Assembly: GCA_003456035.1 (NCBI GenBank)
Contig: DMPJ01000174.1
Span: forward strand, 1-7,388
DNA length: 7,388 bases
From: Planktothrix sp. UBA8402
GTDB taxonomy: Bacteria; Cyanobacteriota; Cyanobacteriia; Cyanobacteriales; Microcoleaceae
Direction of reading: 5' to 3'
Part shown: positions 1 to 5,993 of the stretch, in pieces
How positions within the stretch are numbered: position 1 is the first letter of the stretch
How the letters are laid out: every line of letters begins with the position of its first letter
Made by a program: the position numbers and the translations under genes
Notes under the pieces: model-generated
The model's input: only the letters and a program-made list of their open reading frames with translations
The model's database searches: none
Told to the model about the DNA's origin: nothing

Positions 1-344
1 ATGTTCCGGCGCCCCTGGTAATTTCTGAGATTCCCTGTTCAGAACTCCAGGGGGTTGATCGGCTTTGGGTAAAATACTCCGGTGGGCGGTTTGGTTTGAG
101 TGTTCAGGGCCAGATTCTCAAAGCCACGGGCAATTCTTCGGAGAAACTCGAAGACCGTTACAAAACCTTTGAACAGGCCGTAGGCTGGCCCCTTGATCAT
201 CGGGATATGAGTTATGAAACAGGCGATCCTAAAACAATGACCTTGGGACATTTTCCCTATCGTTTAGGTCACAGTTATGATACCTTTGGTTCGGGTTTTA
301 ACCGGACTTGGCGACTTTCCATTAACCCTGAGTGTGGATTTTAG
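1..344 (+). CDS. GUN4 domain protein, C-terminal part (5' end outside window)
   Basis: Reading from base 3, an open frame of 113 codons runs to TAG at 342-344 and has no stop back to the window edge, so the gene starts upstream. The protein fragment shows the GUN4 fold signature: the segment PCSELQGVDRLWVKYSGGRFGLSVQ at about residues 11-35, then a variable helical stretch, VGW at about 60-62, and LGHFP at about 81-85. GUN4 proteins bind porphyrins such as Mg-protoporphyrin IX and stimulate Mg-chelatase. Many cyanobacterial paralogues instead carry GUN4 as the last domain of larger signalling proteins (kinase or protease fusions). Which kind this is cannot be told without the N-terminus. It converges with the GldG-family gene, 178 bp away. 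The domain call is strong; the specific role is unknown. Confidence 0.82.
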   Translation, partial: VPAPLVISEIPCSELQGVDRLWVKYSGGRFGLSVQGQILKATGNSSEKLEDRYKTFEQAVGWPLDHRDMSYETGDPKTMTLGHFPYRLGHSYDTFGSGFNRTWRLSINPECGF

Positions 345-522
345 ATTCAATACGCAGCAGAAATTAATTAAAAATCCAGTAGTGTTATTCCTAAAAATTG
401 TCCGGTAGCAACAAGGAAGACAGAATTAATCAAATCCCTAAATGTTTGCTACAGATCATTAATCACCAATCGGTTGGCTAATAACTATTCCCAATTCGTA
501 ATTCGTAATTCCCAATTCCCTC
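345..522. other. Convergent intergenic spacer
   Basis: This spacer separates the ends of the GUN4 gene (plus) and the GldG-family gene (minus). It has no credible ORF. It contains a small possible hairpin, CCAA-TCGG-TTGG at about 466-477, and the heptamer array at its right end. No G+C-rich stem followed by a T-run is seen on either strand, so a classical intrinsic terminator is not evident. Confidence 0.6.
486..521 (-). repeat. Heptamer tandem repeat array (GGGAATT/ACGAATT type)
   Basis: Five adjacent 7-bp units are visible. On the plus strand they read tATTCCC, AATTCGT, AATTCGT, AATTCCC, AATTCCC. In the sense of the neighbouring minus-strand gene they are GGGAATT, GGGAATT, ACGAATT, ACGAATT, GGGAATA. 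The array starts 2 nt after the stop codon of the GldG-family gene. It is the short tandemly repeated repetitive (STRR) class of cyanobacterial intergenic DNA. A related array in the opposite absolute orientation lies at the right end of the window. Function unknown. Confidence 0.85.
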
Positions 523-2130
523 CTAACGTCTTTTCCACCACACAAACACCGCCATCCCAAACCCGAATATCGGTAAAACCAATAACGCCAACCAACTCAA
601 AGTTTGTCCTAAAGTTGGGGTCATAGCAATTCGGCGACTGGTGGCTAATTTCGGACGAATAGATAAAGTTTCTCGGTCGGACTGACTCAACCAACTGACA
701 GAATTAAGAAACACATCGGCATTCAGTTGCTGGCTAAACCAGCCATTTGTGGCAAATTGGGAATTTCCGAACACCACTAACCGGGCTTCGGGTTTCTCTG
801 GAGAAGGTTGGGAAGACGGTTTAGTTTCCGACTTTTCAGCCTGTTTCTGGGGACGACTCAAGGCAACTCCCAGGGATAGGGGGCCTGGTCGGTCTACTTG
901 CGGGTTAAGCTTGAGTTCAGGACTTTTGAGATCACTTTCCGCCCAGGTTTGATCATTTGTCCAAATTAACGGAGTCTCGGTAATCCCATCAATAGTGCGG
1001 GTTTCCACCGGACTAGCGTAGGGATAAATCGAAATTCCATTACCAAAATCCTGGGTAATCGGATGTTTACCATATTCTCGCACAATCGGAACAGTCGGCC
1101 CCAAACCCACTAAACGGCCACCCCCCGACCCATCAATAGCCAGACGTGGATCAACTTTAACTCCCCATTTTTCTAGGAGTTCATCTAAACCATGATTAGT
1201 TTGCGGGTCTAATAATAATAAAACACTACCACCTTGATCTAAATAGGTTTCTAGGGCTTTAACTTCTCCTTCAAATAATTTACGTTGGGGACTAGCCAGA
1301 ATAATCACATCTGCATCCGAGGGAACAGCCGTTTGTTCAGCTAAATTTAACGGTTCAGCGATAAAATTCTTTTCGGTTAAACTTTTTATCGCCTCCGATA
1401 ATCCTCCCTGTCCCTCGGTTAAGGGTCGTTCTCCATGACCTTGAATAAAATAAAGTTTGGAAGTCCGGTTACTGAATAATTGTTCAATATTATTGGTCAG
1501 TTTTAATTCGGTTAAAGGTTCTAAGGCTTCTTTTCTTACCCGTTGTCGTTTTTCTCCTGACTCTAAATAGATTTCGCCAAACTCTTTCACCCCAAATTGT
1601 TGCGCCAGTCCGGGTTGAGCTTGGGGGTCGATAAATTCATACTGAAAATTTTTACCGCCAAGGCGTTGATAGTTGGTTAATAGTTCTTGAATTTGAGGAT
1701 TTTTTCCTCGATCAAAAACCCAAACTTTTACAGGTTGTTCAACGGTTTTAACTAGGTTTTGGGTTTGGGGAGACAGGGTAAATTGTTGATTTTCGGTTAA
1801 ATCAATCCGAAAGTTATTTCTAATGGCGACAAAATTAATTAATCCTAAAATTAGGAATACAGAAACCGTCGAAGCTAAAGCATTAGTTCCAGCTTGGGTA
1901 GATCGGCGACTCCAATAAGGAGTTTGAGACTGATCCTGGGGTTTAAAATAGGCTTGGAATAAAAACCATAATCCTAAAATTACAACTCCGGTAATAATTA
2001 AGATTAAAGGAATCGGTTCCCAATTACCAATCACGACCCCGGCAGATAATCCCATGACGATCAAACTAGGGCCAAGCCAGAATAGGAATTGTATAAATTG
2101 ACGATTGAGTTTAAATTGGGTTTTGATCAT
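523..2130 (-). CDS. GldG-family ABC transporter auxiliary membrane protein
   Basis: A 535-residue protein of the GldG/ABC_transp_aux family, the membrane-anchored partner of a GldA/GldF ABC system. Two hydrophobic segments sit at about 12-34 and 39-60, a third at about 83-103, and a C-terminal helix at about 508-531 ends in WWKRR. After the third helix comes the family hallmark FRIDLTENQQFTLSPQT (about 107-123), then EQPVKVWVFD (131-140), and GHGER at 231-235 in the soluble domain, which should face the periplasm. A Lys/Glu/Ser/Pro-rich linker lies at about 426-448. I chose ATG at 2130 rather than TTG/ATG at 2163/2160. It follows the permease stop by 4 nt, and the longer starts would overlap the permease and add residues unlike the family. 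No clear Shine-Dalgarno is seen, so translational coupling is likely. Substrate unknown. A role in gliding is only suggested by the Flavobacterium name and is not shown here. Confidence 0.85.
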   Translation of the reverse strand: MIKTQFKLNRQFIQFLFWLGPSLIVMGLSAGVVIGNWEPIPLILIITGVVILGLWFLFQAYFKPQDQSQTPYWSRRSTQAGTNALASTVSVFLILGLINFVAIRNNFRIDLTENQQFTLSPQTQNLVKTVEQPVKVWVFDRGKNPQIQELLTNYQRLGGKNFQYEFIDPQAQPGLAQQFGVKEFGEIYLESGEKRQRVRKEALEPLTELKLTNNIEQLFSNRTSKLYFIQGHGERPLTEGQGGLSEAIKSLTEKNFIAEPLNLAEQTAVPSDADVIILASPQRKLFEGEVKALETYLDQGGSVLLLLDPQTNHGLDELLEKWGVKVDPRLAIDGSGGGRLVGLGPTVPIVREYGKHPITQDFGNGISIYPYASPVETRTIDGITETPLIWTNDQTWAESDLKSPELKLNPQVDRPGPLSLGVALSRPQKQAEKSETKPSSQPSPEKPEARLVVFGNSQFATNGWFSQQLNADVFLNSVSWLSQSDRETLSIRPKLATSRRIAMTPTLGQTLSWLALLVLPIFGFGMAVFVWWKRR

Positions 2131-2134
2131 ATTA

Positions 2135-2935
2135 TTAAGAACGTTGGAAACGTAAAGCATCAATGGACTGTGCTGTTAGAAATACCCCTAAAATAATATA
2201 ACTGGCTAACAGGACTATACTACTACTATCCACAATTCCTCGGATAAAGTTAGTGTAACTAGAAATTAGAGATAATTGTTTTAACCCTTCTCCTAAAACT
2301 CCCCCCAGACTCCCACCAATTAAGTCAATTACCCATAAAAATAAAACCAGCGCAAAGGTAAAGACCGCAGCCAAAATTGTACTATCTGTTAGAGAAGAAA
2401 TAAACATTCCCAGGGATAAAATTCCCGCCGCCAATAAAATTAACCCTAAATGAGCTAATAAAAATAACCCCGGAGAAACCGGGGGTTGAGATGCGCTGAA
2501 GGCTAAGGCTTGCAATCCCATTAAGGGTAAAATCATCGTGATATAAAATGTCAGCACCCCTAATAATTTTCCCGTAGCGATCGCCCAATTTGTTATGGGA
2601 GAAGTGGCTAATAATTCCAAAGTTCCCAGTTTCCGTTCTTCTGCATATAAACCCATCGACAACATCGGTAACACAAATAATGATAAGGTTCCAATCAAAC
2701 GCAAATAGACTTGTAAAAATTCATAGGGTAAATCAATCGGGGGTTCAGTAATTCCCATCTGATCTCGGTAGGCAACCTGTTGAATTAACCCCTCTGGCCC
2801 TAATAAAATCGCAATAAAAAAGTATCCGGTAATTAGCCAAAAAACTCCAGCAATGGCATAGGCCAAGGGAGAGGCAAAATATCCCTGTAATTCCTTGCGA
2901 TAAATTGCCATAATATTGTTTAAAATTATTAGCAT
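2135..2935 (-). CDS. GldF-type ABC-2 permease subunit
   Basis: A 266-residue integral membrane protein with about six hydrophobic segments (about 24-45, 80-97, 118-147, 155-181, 186-208, 238-256). The N-terminus IYRKELQGYFASPLAYAIAG (11-30) is the usual 'kKEl.gyFaSPlaY' opening of GldF-like permeases. The cytoplasmic stretch YAEERKLGTLELLATSP (97-113) is the conserved ABC-2 coupling region expected to contact the ATPase. The start at 2935 is supported by a strong Shine-Dalgarno 7 nt upstream; an internal ATG at 2911 has no such support. The gene follows the ATPase stop by 2 nt and precedes the GldG-family start by 4 nt, so the three proteins are probably made together and form one complex. 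Direction and substrate of transport cannot be read from the sequence. Confidence 0.87.
   Translation of the reverse strand: MLIILNNIMAIYRKELQGYFASPLAYAIAGVFWLITGYFFIAILLGPEGLIQQVAYRDQMGITEPPIDLPYEFLQVYLRLIGTLSLFVLPMLSMGLYAEERKLGTLELLATSPITNWAIATGKLLGVLTFYITMILPLMGLQALAFSASQPPVSPGLFLLAHLGLILLAAGILSLGMFISSLTDSTILAAVFTFALVLFLWVIDLIGGSLGGVLGEGLKQLSLISSYTNFIRGIVDSSSIVLLASYIILGVFLTAQSIDALRFQRS
2577..2584. repeat. HIP1 octamer GCGATCGC
   Basis: A perfect GCGATCGC palindrome inside the permease gene. This octamer is strongly over-represented in many cyanobacterial genomes and supports the taxonomic call. Confidence 0.8.
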
Positions 2936-2937
2936 AA

Positions 2938-4041
2938 TTATTCCTCCTCCTGATCTAATGTGGAATTGTTAGGTTGAGAATCAGGATCTTCTATATTTTT
3001 AGATTCCTCATTCCCCCATTCTGAACTAATATTTTCCTCGGTTTCCAGATTCTCTACAGTCTGGGAATCTGTTGTTGTCACCAACTCGGTTTTTTCCGGC
3101 TGAGTTTGGGTAGTTAACTCTAAAAATACATCTTCCAAACTCGCACGAGTCCGTCGCAGTTCATATACTTTCAAATCCGATGCCAGTAACATCGCTAAAA
3201 TTTCCGGCGCAGGATAAGAATCTAGTTCACAACCCAACCGCCATATCCCCCGGTTTGACTCCCCCAAATTACCCACTTTTTCAATAACTTTTACCCCCGA
3301 TATCTGTTTCAACCCAGTCAATTTTTCCCCATCTATTTCTCCGTCGAGTTCTACTTCATATCCCGAACCTCCTGTCAACTGTTCCATCAGGGTTTCCGGT
3401 GTCCCCGTAGCTACAATTTCACCTCGATTAATAATCGCCACTTGGCTACAGGTCATACTAACTTCGGGTAGAATATGGGTTGATAAAATAATCGTATGAC
3501 TCCCGGCTAAACTCTTAATTAAATTCCGCACTTCAATAATTTGTCGCGGGTCTAACCCAACCGTCGGTTCATCTAATACAATTACAGGCGGATCATGGAC
3601 AATAGCTTGAGCAATTCCCACCCGTTGACGGTAGCCTTTTGATAATTTTCTAATTAGGGATTTTCGCTTGTCCAATAATCCGCATTTTCTGATCGCCGTT
3701 TCTACGTTGGTTTTGCGATCGCCAGCCGATACTTGTTTAATTTGTGCCACAAAATACAAATATCCTTCCACAGTCATATCGGGATACAACGGCGGATTTT
3801 CCGGCAAATAACCAATCCGTTGTCGCACAGCCATTGATTTTTCATGCACATCAAACCCGGCAATTCTCGCAGTTCCACTGGTTGCTGGAAGATAGGCCGA
3901 TAAAATTCGCAGGGTGGTGGTTTTTCCCGCCCCATTCGGCCCTAAAAATCCTAAGATTGCCCCAGGTTCCACCGCAAAGGAAACATCCCGCAGCGCTACA
4001 GTAGAACCGTAGGTTTTACACAACTTTTCAACTTCAATCAT
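2938..4041 (-). CDS. GldA-type ABC transporter ATP-binding protein with acidic C-terminal tail
   Basis: A 367-residue ATPase that should energise the permease encoded downstream. All nucleotide-binding motifs are present: Walker A GPNGAGKT (34-41), Q-loop region GYLPENPPLY (77-86, with Glu where many ABC ATPases have Gln, as is usual for this branch), signature LSKGY (133-137), Walker B VIVLDE (153-158), D-loop GLDP (162-165) and switch His189. Residues about 225-310 form the accessory C-terminal domain ending in SLEDVFLELT, typical of ABC-2 exporters. The last 52 residues (316-367) are an added tail with about 17 Asp/Glu and 2 Lys, rich in Ser, Thr and Asn and probably disordered. The family is usually about 310-330 residues, so the tail is unusual. 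It is first in the operon. No Shine-Dalgarno is visible before ATG 4041. Confidence 0.9.
   Translation of the reverse strand: MIEVEKLCKTYGSTVALRDVSFAVEPGAILGFLGPNGAGKTTTLRILSAYLPATSGTARIAGFDVHEKSMAVRQRIGYLPENPPLYPDMTVEGYLYFVAQIKQVSAGDRKTNVETAIRKCGLLDKRKSLIRKLSKGYRQRVGIAQAIVHDPPVIVLDEPTVGLDPRQIIEVRNLIKSLAGSHTIILSTHILPEVSMTCSQVAIINRGEIVATGTPETLMEQLTGGSGYEVELDGEIDGEKLTGLKQISGVKVIEKVGNLGESNRGIWRLGCELDSYPAPEILAMLLASDLKVYELRRTRASLEDVFLELTTQTQPEKTELVTTTDSQTVENLETEENISSEWGNEESKNIEDPDSQPNNSTLDQEEE
2941..2951 (-). promoter_or_regulatory. Strong Shine-Dalgarno of the permease gene, inside ATPase codons
   Basis: On the minus strand AGGAGGAGGAA is formed by the last Gln and three Glu codons of the ATPase. 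It is followed by the ATPase stop TAA, two bases and the permease ATG. The inner AGGAGG (2948-2943) is 7 nt from the ATG, an ideal spacing. It decides the permease start and implies tight coupling of the two genes. Confidence 0.85.
3715..3722. repeat. HIP1 octamer GCGATCGC
   Basis: A second perfect GCGATCGC palindrome, inside the ATPase gene. Confidence 0.8.
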
Positions 4042-4074
4042 GCTGACCGCTTGAGCAACGTCTCTTACTTTAGC

Positions 4075-4236
4075 TTGAAACGGACATTCAATTATCTACT
4101 ATTATTTTTAACCGTATTATCCCCCATCCCCCAAGCAAAACCAATAAGTAAAAATAATCAATCTGTACAGAGTATTTTAAACTTTAAAACATTCGGAATT
4201 GTAAACAACTGTAAACTGCTAAATTATTGCGAATAA
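4075..4236 (+). CDS. Possible small secreted peptide (weak)
   Basis: A 53-codon frame from a TTG start, divergent from the ATPase gene. The first 22 residues look like a signal peptide: basic MKRT, a hydrophobic core YLLLFLTVLSP, then a possible cleavage region near PQAKP. The rest is polar and ends in NYCE, with no recognised domain. There is no ATG and no clear Shine-Dalgarno. The frame also overlaps the HLR1-like box and likely promoter of the ABC operon. It could be chance, the eroded start of a lost gene, or a real small peptide; chance is the most likely. Confidence 0.18.
   Translation: MKRTFNYLLLFLTVLSPIPQAKPISKNNQSVQSILNFKTFGIVNNCKLLNYCE
4198..4215 (-). promoter_or_regulatory. HLR1-like box (RpaB-type site) upstream of ABC operon
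   Basis: On the minus strand the sequence reads TTTACAGT-TG-TTTACAAT. The cyanobacterial HLR1 element bound by the response regulator RpaB is two (G/T)TTACA(T/A)(T/A) motifs separated by 2 nt. The match is perfect except for one base (G at position 7 of the first half). It lies about 157 bp before the ATPase start. TTTACA can also act as a -35, with AT-rich -10 candidates (TTTAAA or TAAAAT) 18-20 bp further on, so the box may overlap the operon promoter. The motif is short and may occur by chance in AT-rich DNA. Confidence 0.42.
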
Positions 4237-4266
4237 TTCTCACATTTTTGACGAAAAATCAGGGGG

Positions 4267-4295
4267 TTGACAGGATGAGGTAGGTGAGGTAAAAT
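4267..4295 (+). promoter_or_regulatory. Near-consensus sigma70 promoter without an adjacent gene
   Basis: TTGACA (4267-4272), a 17-bp spacer, and TAAAAT (4290-4295): a perfect -35, optimal spacing and a 5/6 match at -10. The predicted start is about 4301-4303. The spacer and -10 carry a direct repeat TGAGGTA (4276-4282 and 4285-4291, 9-bp period), which may be an operator. The nearest plus-strand gene begins at 4681, so transcription would give a leader of about 380 nt or a separate small RNA. Confidence 0.55.
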
Positions 4296-4365
4296 TATTT
4301 TCAAGATGCCATAATGGCTATTTTGTGTAAAAAATCAGGGGAAGTGGCTACAAGTCTCAATTTAT

Positions 4366-4397
4366 TGTGAATTTAGCTAATTAAACTGTGAATTTAG
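4366..4397. repeat. 11-bp direct repeat with 21-bp phasing
   Basis: TGTGAATTTAG occurs at 4366-4376 and again at 4387-4397. The repeats are perfect and start 21 bp apart, two helical turns, so a dimeric regulator could bind both on one DNA face. They lie downstream of the promoter at 4267-4295, so they would be inside its transcript. Confidence 0.6.
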
Positions 4398-4509
4398 GGA
4401 TCATATCTGCCCAAATCCCCCTTCCTAATCCCCCAGCGAAGAACATTTCTGATTATTACGGAGTATAAAGATTTGTAATTGCTATTGACAAAATTAGAAT
4501 ATTATGTAT

Positions 4510-4545
4510 TTGATTCTGAAAATCAAGGATTGAGTATTCTTTTTT
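4510..4545 (+). terminator. Weak terminator-like hairpin (tentative)
   Basis: TTGATT-CTGAA-AATCAA forms a 6-bp stem with a 5-nt loop, and six T residues follow at 4540-4545. The stem is AT-rich and the T-run starts 13 nt after it, so this is a poor intrinsic terminator. It is listed because it could end a transcript begun near 4302. Confidence 0.15.
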
Positions 4546-4680
4546 CCTCTGTGTTAGAATAGCAAGAGAATTAAAGTCCATAAACCAATACCCGAATTAA
4601 TTGATCATTTGGGTTTGAGAATTCTTCTGAATTCCTGAAACCGTCGGTTAAGTCAAAATCAAATTATACCAAGAATAAAA

Positions 4681-5160
4681 ATGCGATTAATTATTACCCA
4701 TACAACCCTGTTAAAACTGCATCCGGTTGATTCTTCAACCTTAACAGAGGCTCAAAAAATCAATATTCCGGTCGGTAGTCGCTTAATGCTAACAAACTAT
4801 GAAGATCAAAACCAAGATCATTACCAGATCACATTAGTAGCATCATTAGGAAGTGGCAAAGATAAAAGCATGGTCTGGTATGTCTACAAACCCCATGCTT
4901 TAATTCTGGCTTCTGACCGAGAATTTGCCACAGTTAGTCTGTCAACGGATACTAAACTGAATGTTCGTTCATCTCCCAATGTTATTTCTAGTAATGTGAT
5001 TTATCAAATTCCCAATCATGTCGATGTAGAACTAATTGAATCTTCCTTTAATCAGGAATTATGGTGGTTAGGGAAACCTCTAAATGATGATAAAAAATCC
5101 TACGGCTGGATTTCGGGAAAATATTTAAAACTTTATACTCCAGAGGGATGTTCATCCTGA
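4681..5160 (+). CDS. SH3-domain protein with cyanobacterial N-terminal module
   Basis: A 159-residue protein. Residues about 83-152 are a bacterial SH3 (SH3_3-like) domain, with the opening LNVRSSPN (93-100) and closing YGWISGKYLKLY (141-152). Residues about 3-76 form another small beta-rich module (LLKLHPVDSSTLTEAQKINIPVG..., ending WYVYKPH). It resembles repeats I associate with cyanobacterial cell-wall hydrolases and carboxypeptidases, where such modules accompany catalytic domains. No catalytic domain, signal peptide or membrane helix is present, so the protein is either a stand-alone binding protein or a fragment of a larger architecture. The start is ATG 4681 with only a weak AAGAA upstream. 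It converges on the response regulator with no spacer. A peptidoglycan-binding role is inference. Confidence 0.72.
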   Translation: MRLIITHTTLLKLHPVDSSTLTEAQKINIPVGSRLMLTNYEDQNQDHYQITLVASLGSGKDKSMVWYVYKPHALILASDREFATVSLSTDTKLNVRSSPNVISSNVIYQIPNHVDVELIESSFNQELWWLGKPLNDDKKSYGWISGKYLKLYTPEGCSS

Positions 5161-5163
5161 TCA
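5158..5163. other. Abutting convergent stop codons (TGATCA)
   Basis: The TGA of the plus-strand SH3 gene (5158-5160) and the TGA of the minus-strand response regulator (5161-5163 on the complement) touch and form the palindrome TGATCA. No spacer remains for a terminator, so transcripts from both sides must overlap or end inside the opposing gene. Confidence 0.9.
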
Positions 5164-5853
5164 TCTTGCCTCTGAATTGAAACGATAACCGACACTTCTA
5201 ACCGTTAGAATAAAAGAAGGATTTTTAGGATCAGGTTCAATTTTTTTTCTAATTTGACCAATATGAACATCAATAACCCGCCCGCCTTCGATACTATCAT
5301 CTTCAAAACCCCAAACTTTTTGTAATAGTTCTGCGCGTTTCCAAGCTCGACCCGGTTTACTTGCCAAACAATAAAGCAGATTAAACTCTAACGCACTGAA
5401 TATTACTAATTCGCCTTTGAGATAAACTTCTCGGCGATGGGGATCAATGATTAAATCCCCATAAGTTAAATTCTGGGGATCTAAGTTAGACATTGACATC
5501 CGGCGCTTTAAAATTGCCTTGATTCGCAGACTTAACTCCTCTAAATCAAAGGGTTTAGTTACAAAGTCATCCGCTCCTTCTTTTAACCCTAATTTTGGAT
5601 CTTGTTCACTGGTGAGCATCAAGATCAGAACGTGGGTTTGACTTTGCATTTCTCGACATAATGCTAAACCTGTTGTATCCGGCAAATTTAGATCCAATAC
5701 CACTAAGTCAGGATTGAACTGTTCAAACCTTTCCAATGCCGAATAGCCGTCACTCGCCGTTTCAACTTGATAGTCTTGTTGGCTAAGATAGCGACTGATT
5801 AGATTCCGTATTGCGGGATCATCATCAACTACGAGAATTTTTACAGATGCCAT
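5161..5853 (-). CDS. OmpR/PhoB-family two-component response regulator
   Basis: A 230-residue transcription factor. The receiver domain (about 5-118) has the acidic pair D11/D12, phosphoacceptor D54 in VVLDLNLP, T81 and K100, so it should be phosphorylated by a histidine kinase. The winged-helix domain (about 128-228) has ALEFNLLYCLASKPGRAWKR and the recognition helix GGRVIDVHIGQIRKKIE (190-206), ending TVRSVGYRF. I chose ATG 5853 (MASVKILVVDDDP); GTG 5859 is possible and adds two residues. No histidine kinase lies in the window, so it is an orphan here, as is common in cyanobacteria. It is not recognisably RpaA or RpaB. It is divergent from the merR gene, with 140 bp between starts, and this spacer holds a dyad and direct repeats that may regulate either gene. 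Its target genes are unknown. Confidence 0.9.
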   Translation of the reverse strand: MASVKILVVDDDPAIRNLISRYLSQQDYQVETASDGYSALERFEQFNPDLVVLDLNLPDTTGLALCREMQSQTHVLILMLTSEQDPKLGLKEGADDFVTKPFDLEELSLRIKAILKRRMSMSNLDPQNLTYGDLIIDPHRREVYLKGELVIFSALEFNLLYCLASKPGRAWKRAELLQKVWGFEDDSIEGGRVIDVHIGQIRKKIEPDPKNPSFILTVRSVGYRFNSEAR

Positions 5854-5918
5854 AACCACGCATATTAAGCAGAAGGTTGAGCCAGAATATTAAATAGACA
5901 TCTCAATGTTAATGGAAA

Positions 5919-5977
5919 AGTTGAACTTACAACTAATAAAATACCAATTTAGTTGTATTGCTTTACAGAGTTGAACT
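5919..5977. promoter_or_regulatory. Dyad flanked by direct repeats in the divergent regulator spacer
   Basis: TACAACTAA (5928-5936) and TTAGTTGTA (5949-5957) are perfect 9-bp inverted repeats around a 12-bp centre. Outside them, AGTTGAACT occurs at 5919-5927 and again at 5969-5977, exactly 50 bp apart. The arrangement sits between the starts of the response regulator and merR genes and is a plausible operator for one or both. It does not have the -35/-10 geometry of a MerR-type promoter. Confidence 0.5.
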
Positions 5978-5993
5978 CACCGTCACTAAGTCA

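Larger units (their letters stand above)
4237..4680. other. Intergenic region of 444 bp with regulatory signals, no gene seen
   Basis: No convincing coding frame is present. The region holds a consensus promoter at 4267-4295, a repeated 12-mer AAAAATCAGGGG (4254-4265 and 4330-4341), an 11-bp direct repeat at 4366-4397, and two AATCCCCC blocks at about 4414-4435. It also has a weak AT-rich hairpin (4510-4526) with a T-run at 4540-4545, and the operator-like palindrome AACCGTCGGTT at 4639-4649, about 35 bp before the SH3 gene. It is the best place in the window for a small RNA or a long regulated leader. Confidence 0.5.

Noticed and set aside
485..694. Minus-strand frame crossing the heptamer array and ending in repeat-encoded residues
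   Set aside because: It overlaps the GldG-family gene in another frame. Heptamer arrays naturally keep frames open, so it is an artefact.
2131..2163. Longer N-terminus of the GldG-family protein (TTG/ATG at 2163/2160)
   Set aside because: It would overlap the permease end and add residues unlike the family; ATG 2130 fits the operon spacing better.
523..4041. Reading the ABC operon as a gliding-motility apparatus
   Set aside because: The Gld names come from Flavobacterium. The same family occurs widely in non-gliding bacteria, and no other motility gene is in the window.
4411..4437. Two AATCCCCC blocks resembling cyanobacterial C-rich repeats
   Set aside because: Only two imperfect blocks and no complementary G-rich arm, so neither a tandem array nor a MITE can be claimed.
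4619..4634. GAATTC-N4-GAATTC pair before the SH3 gene
   Set aside because: Two short palindromes in AT-rich DNA; expected by chance and not aligned with promoter elements.
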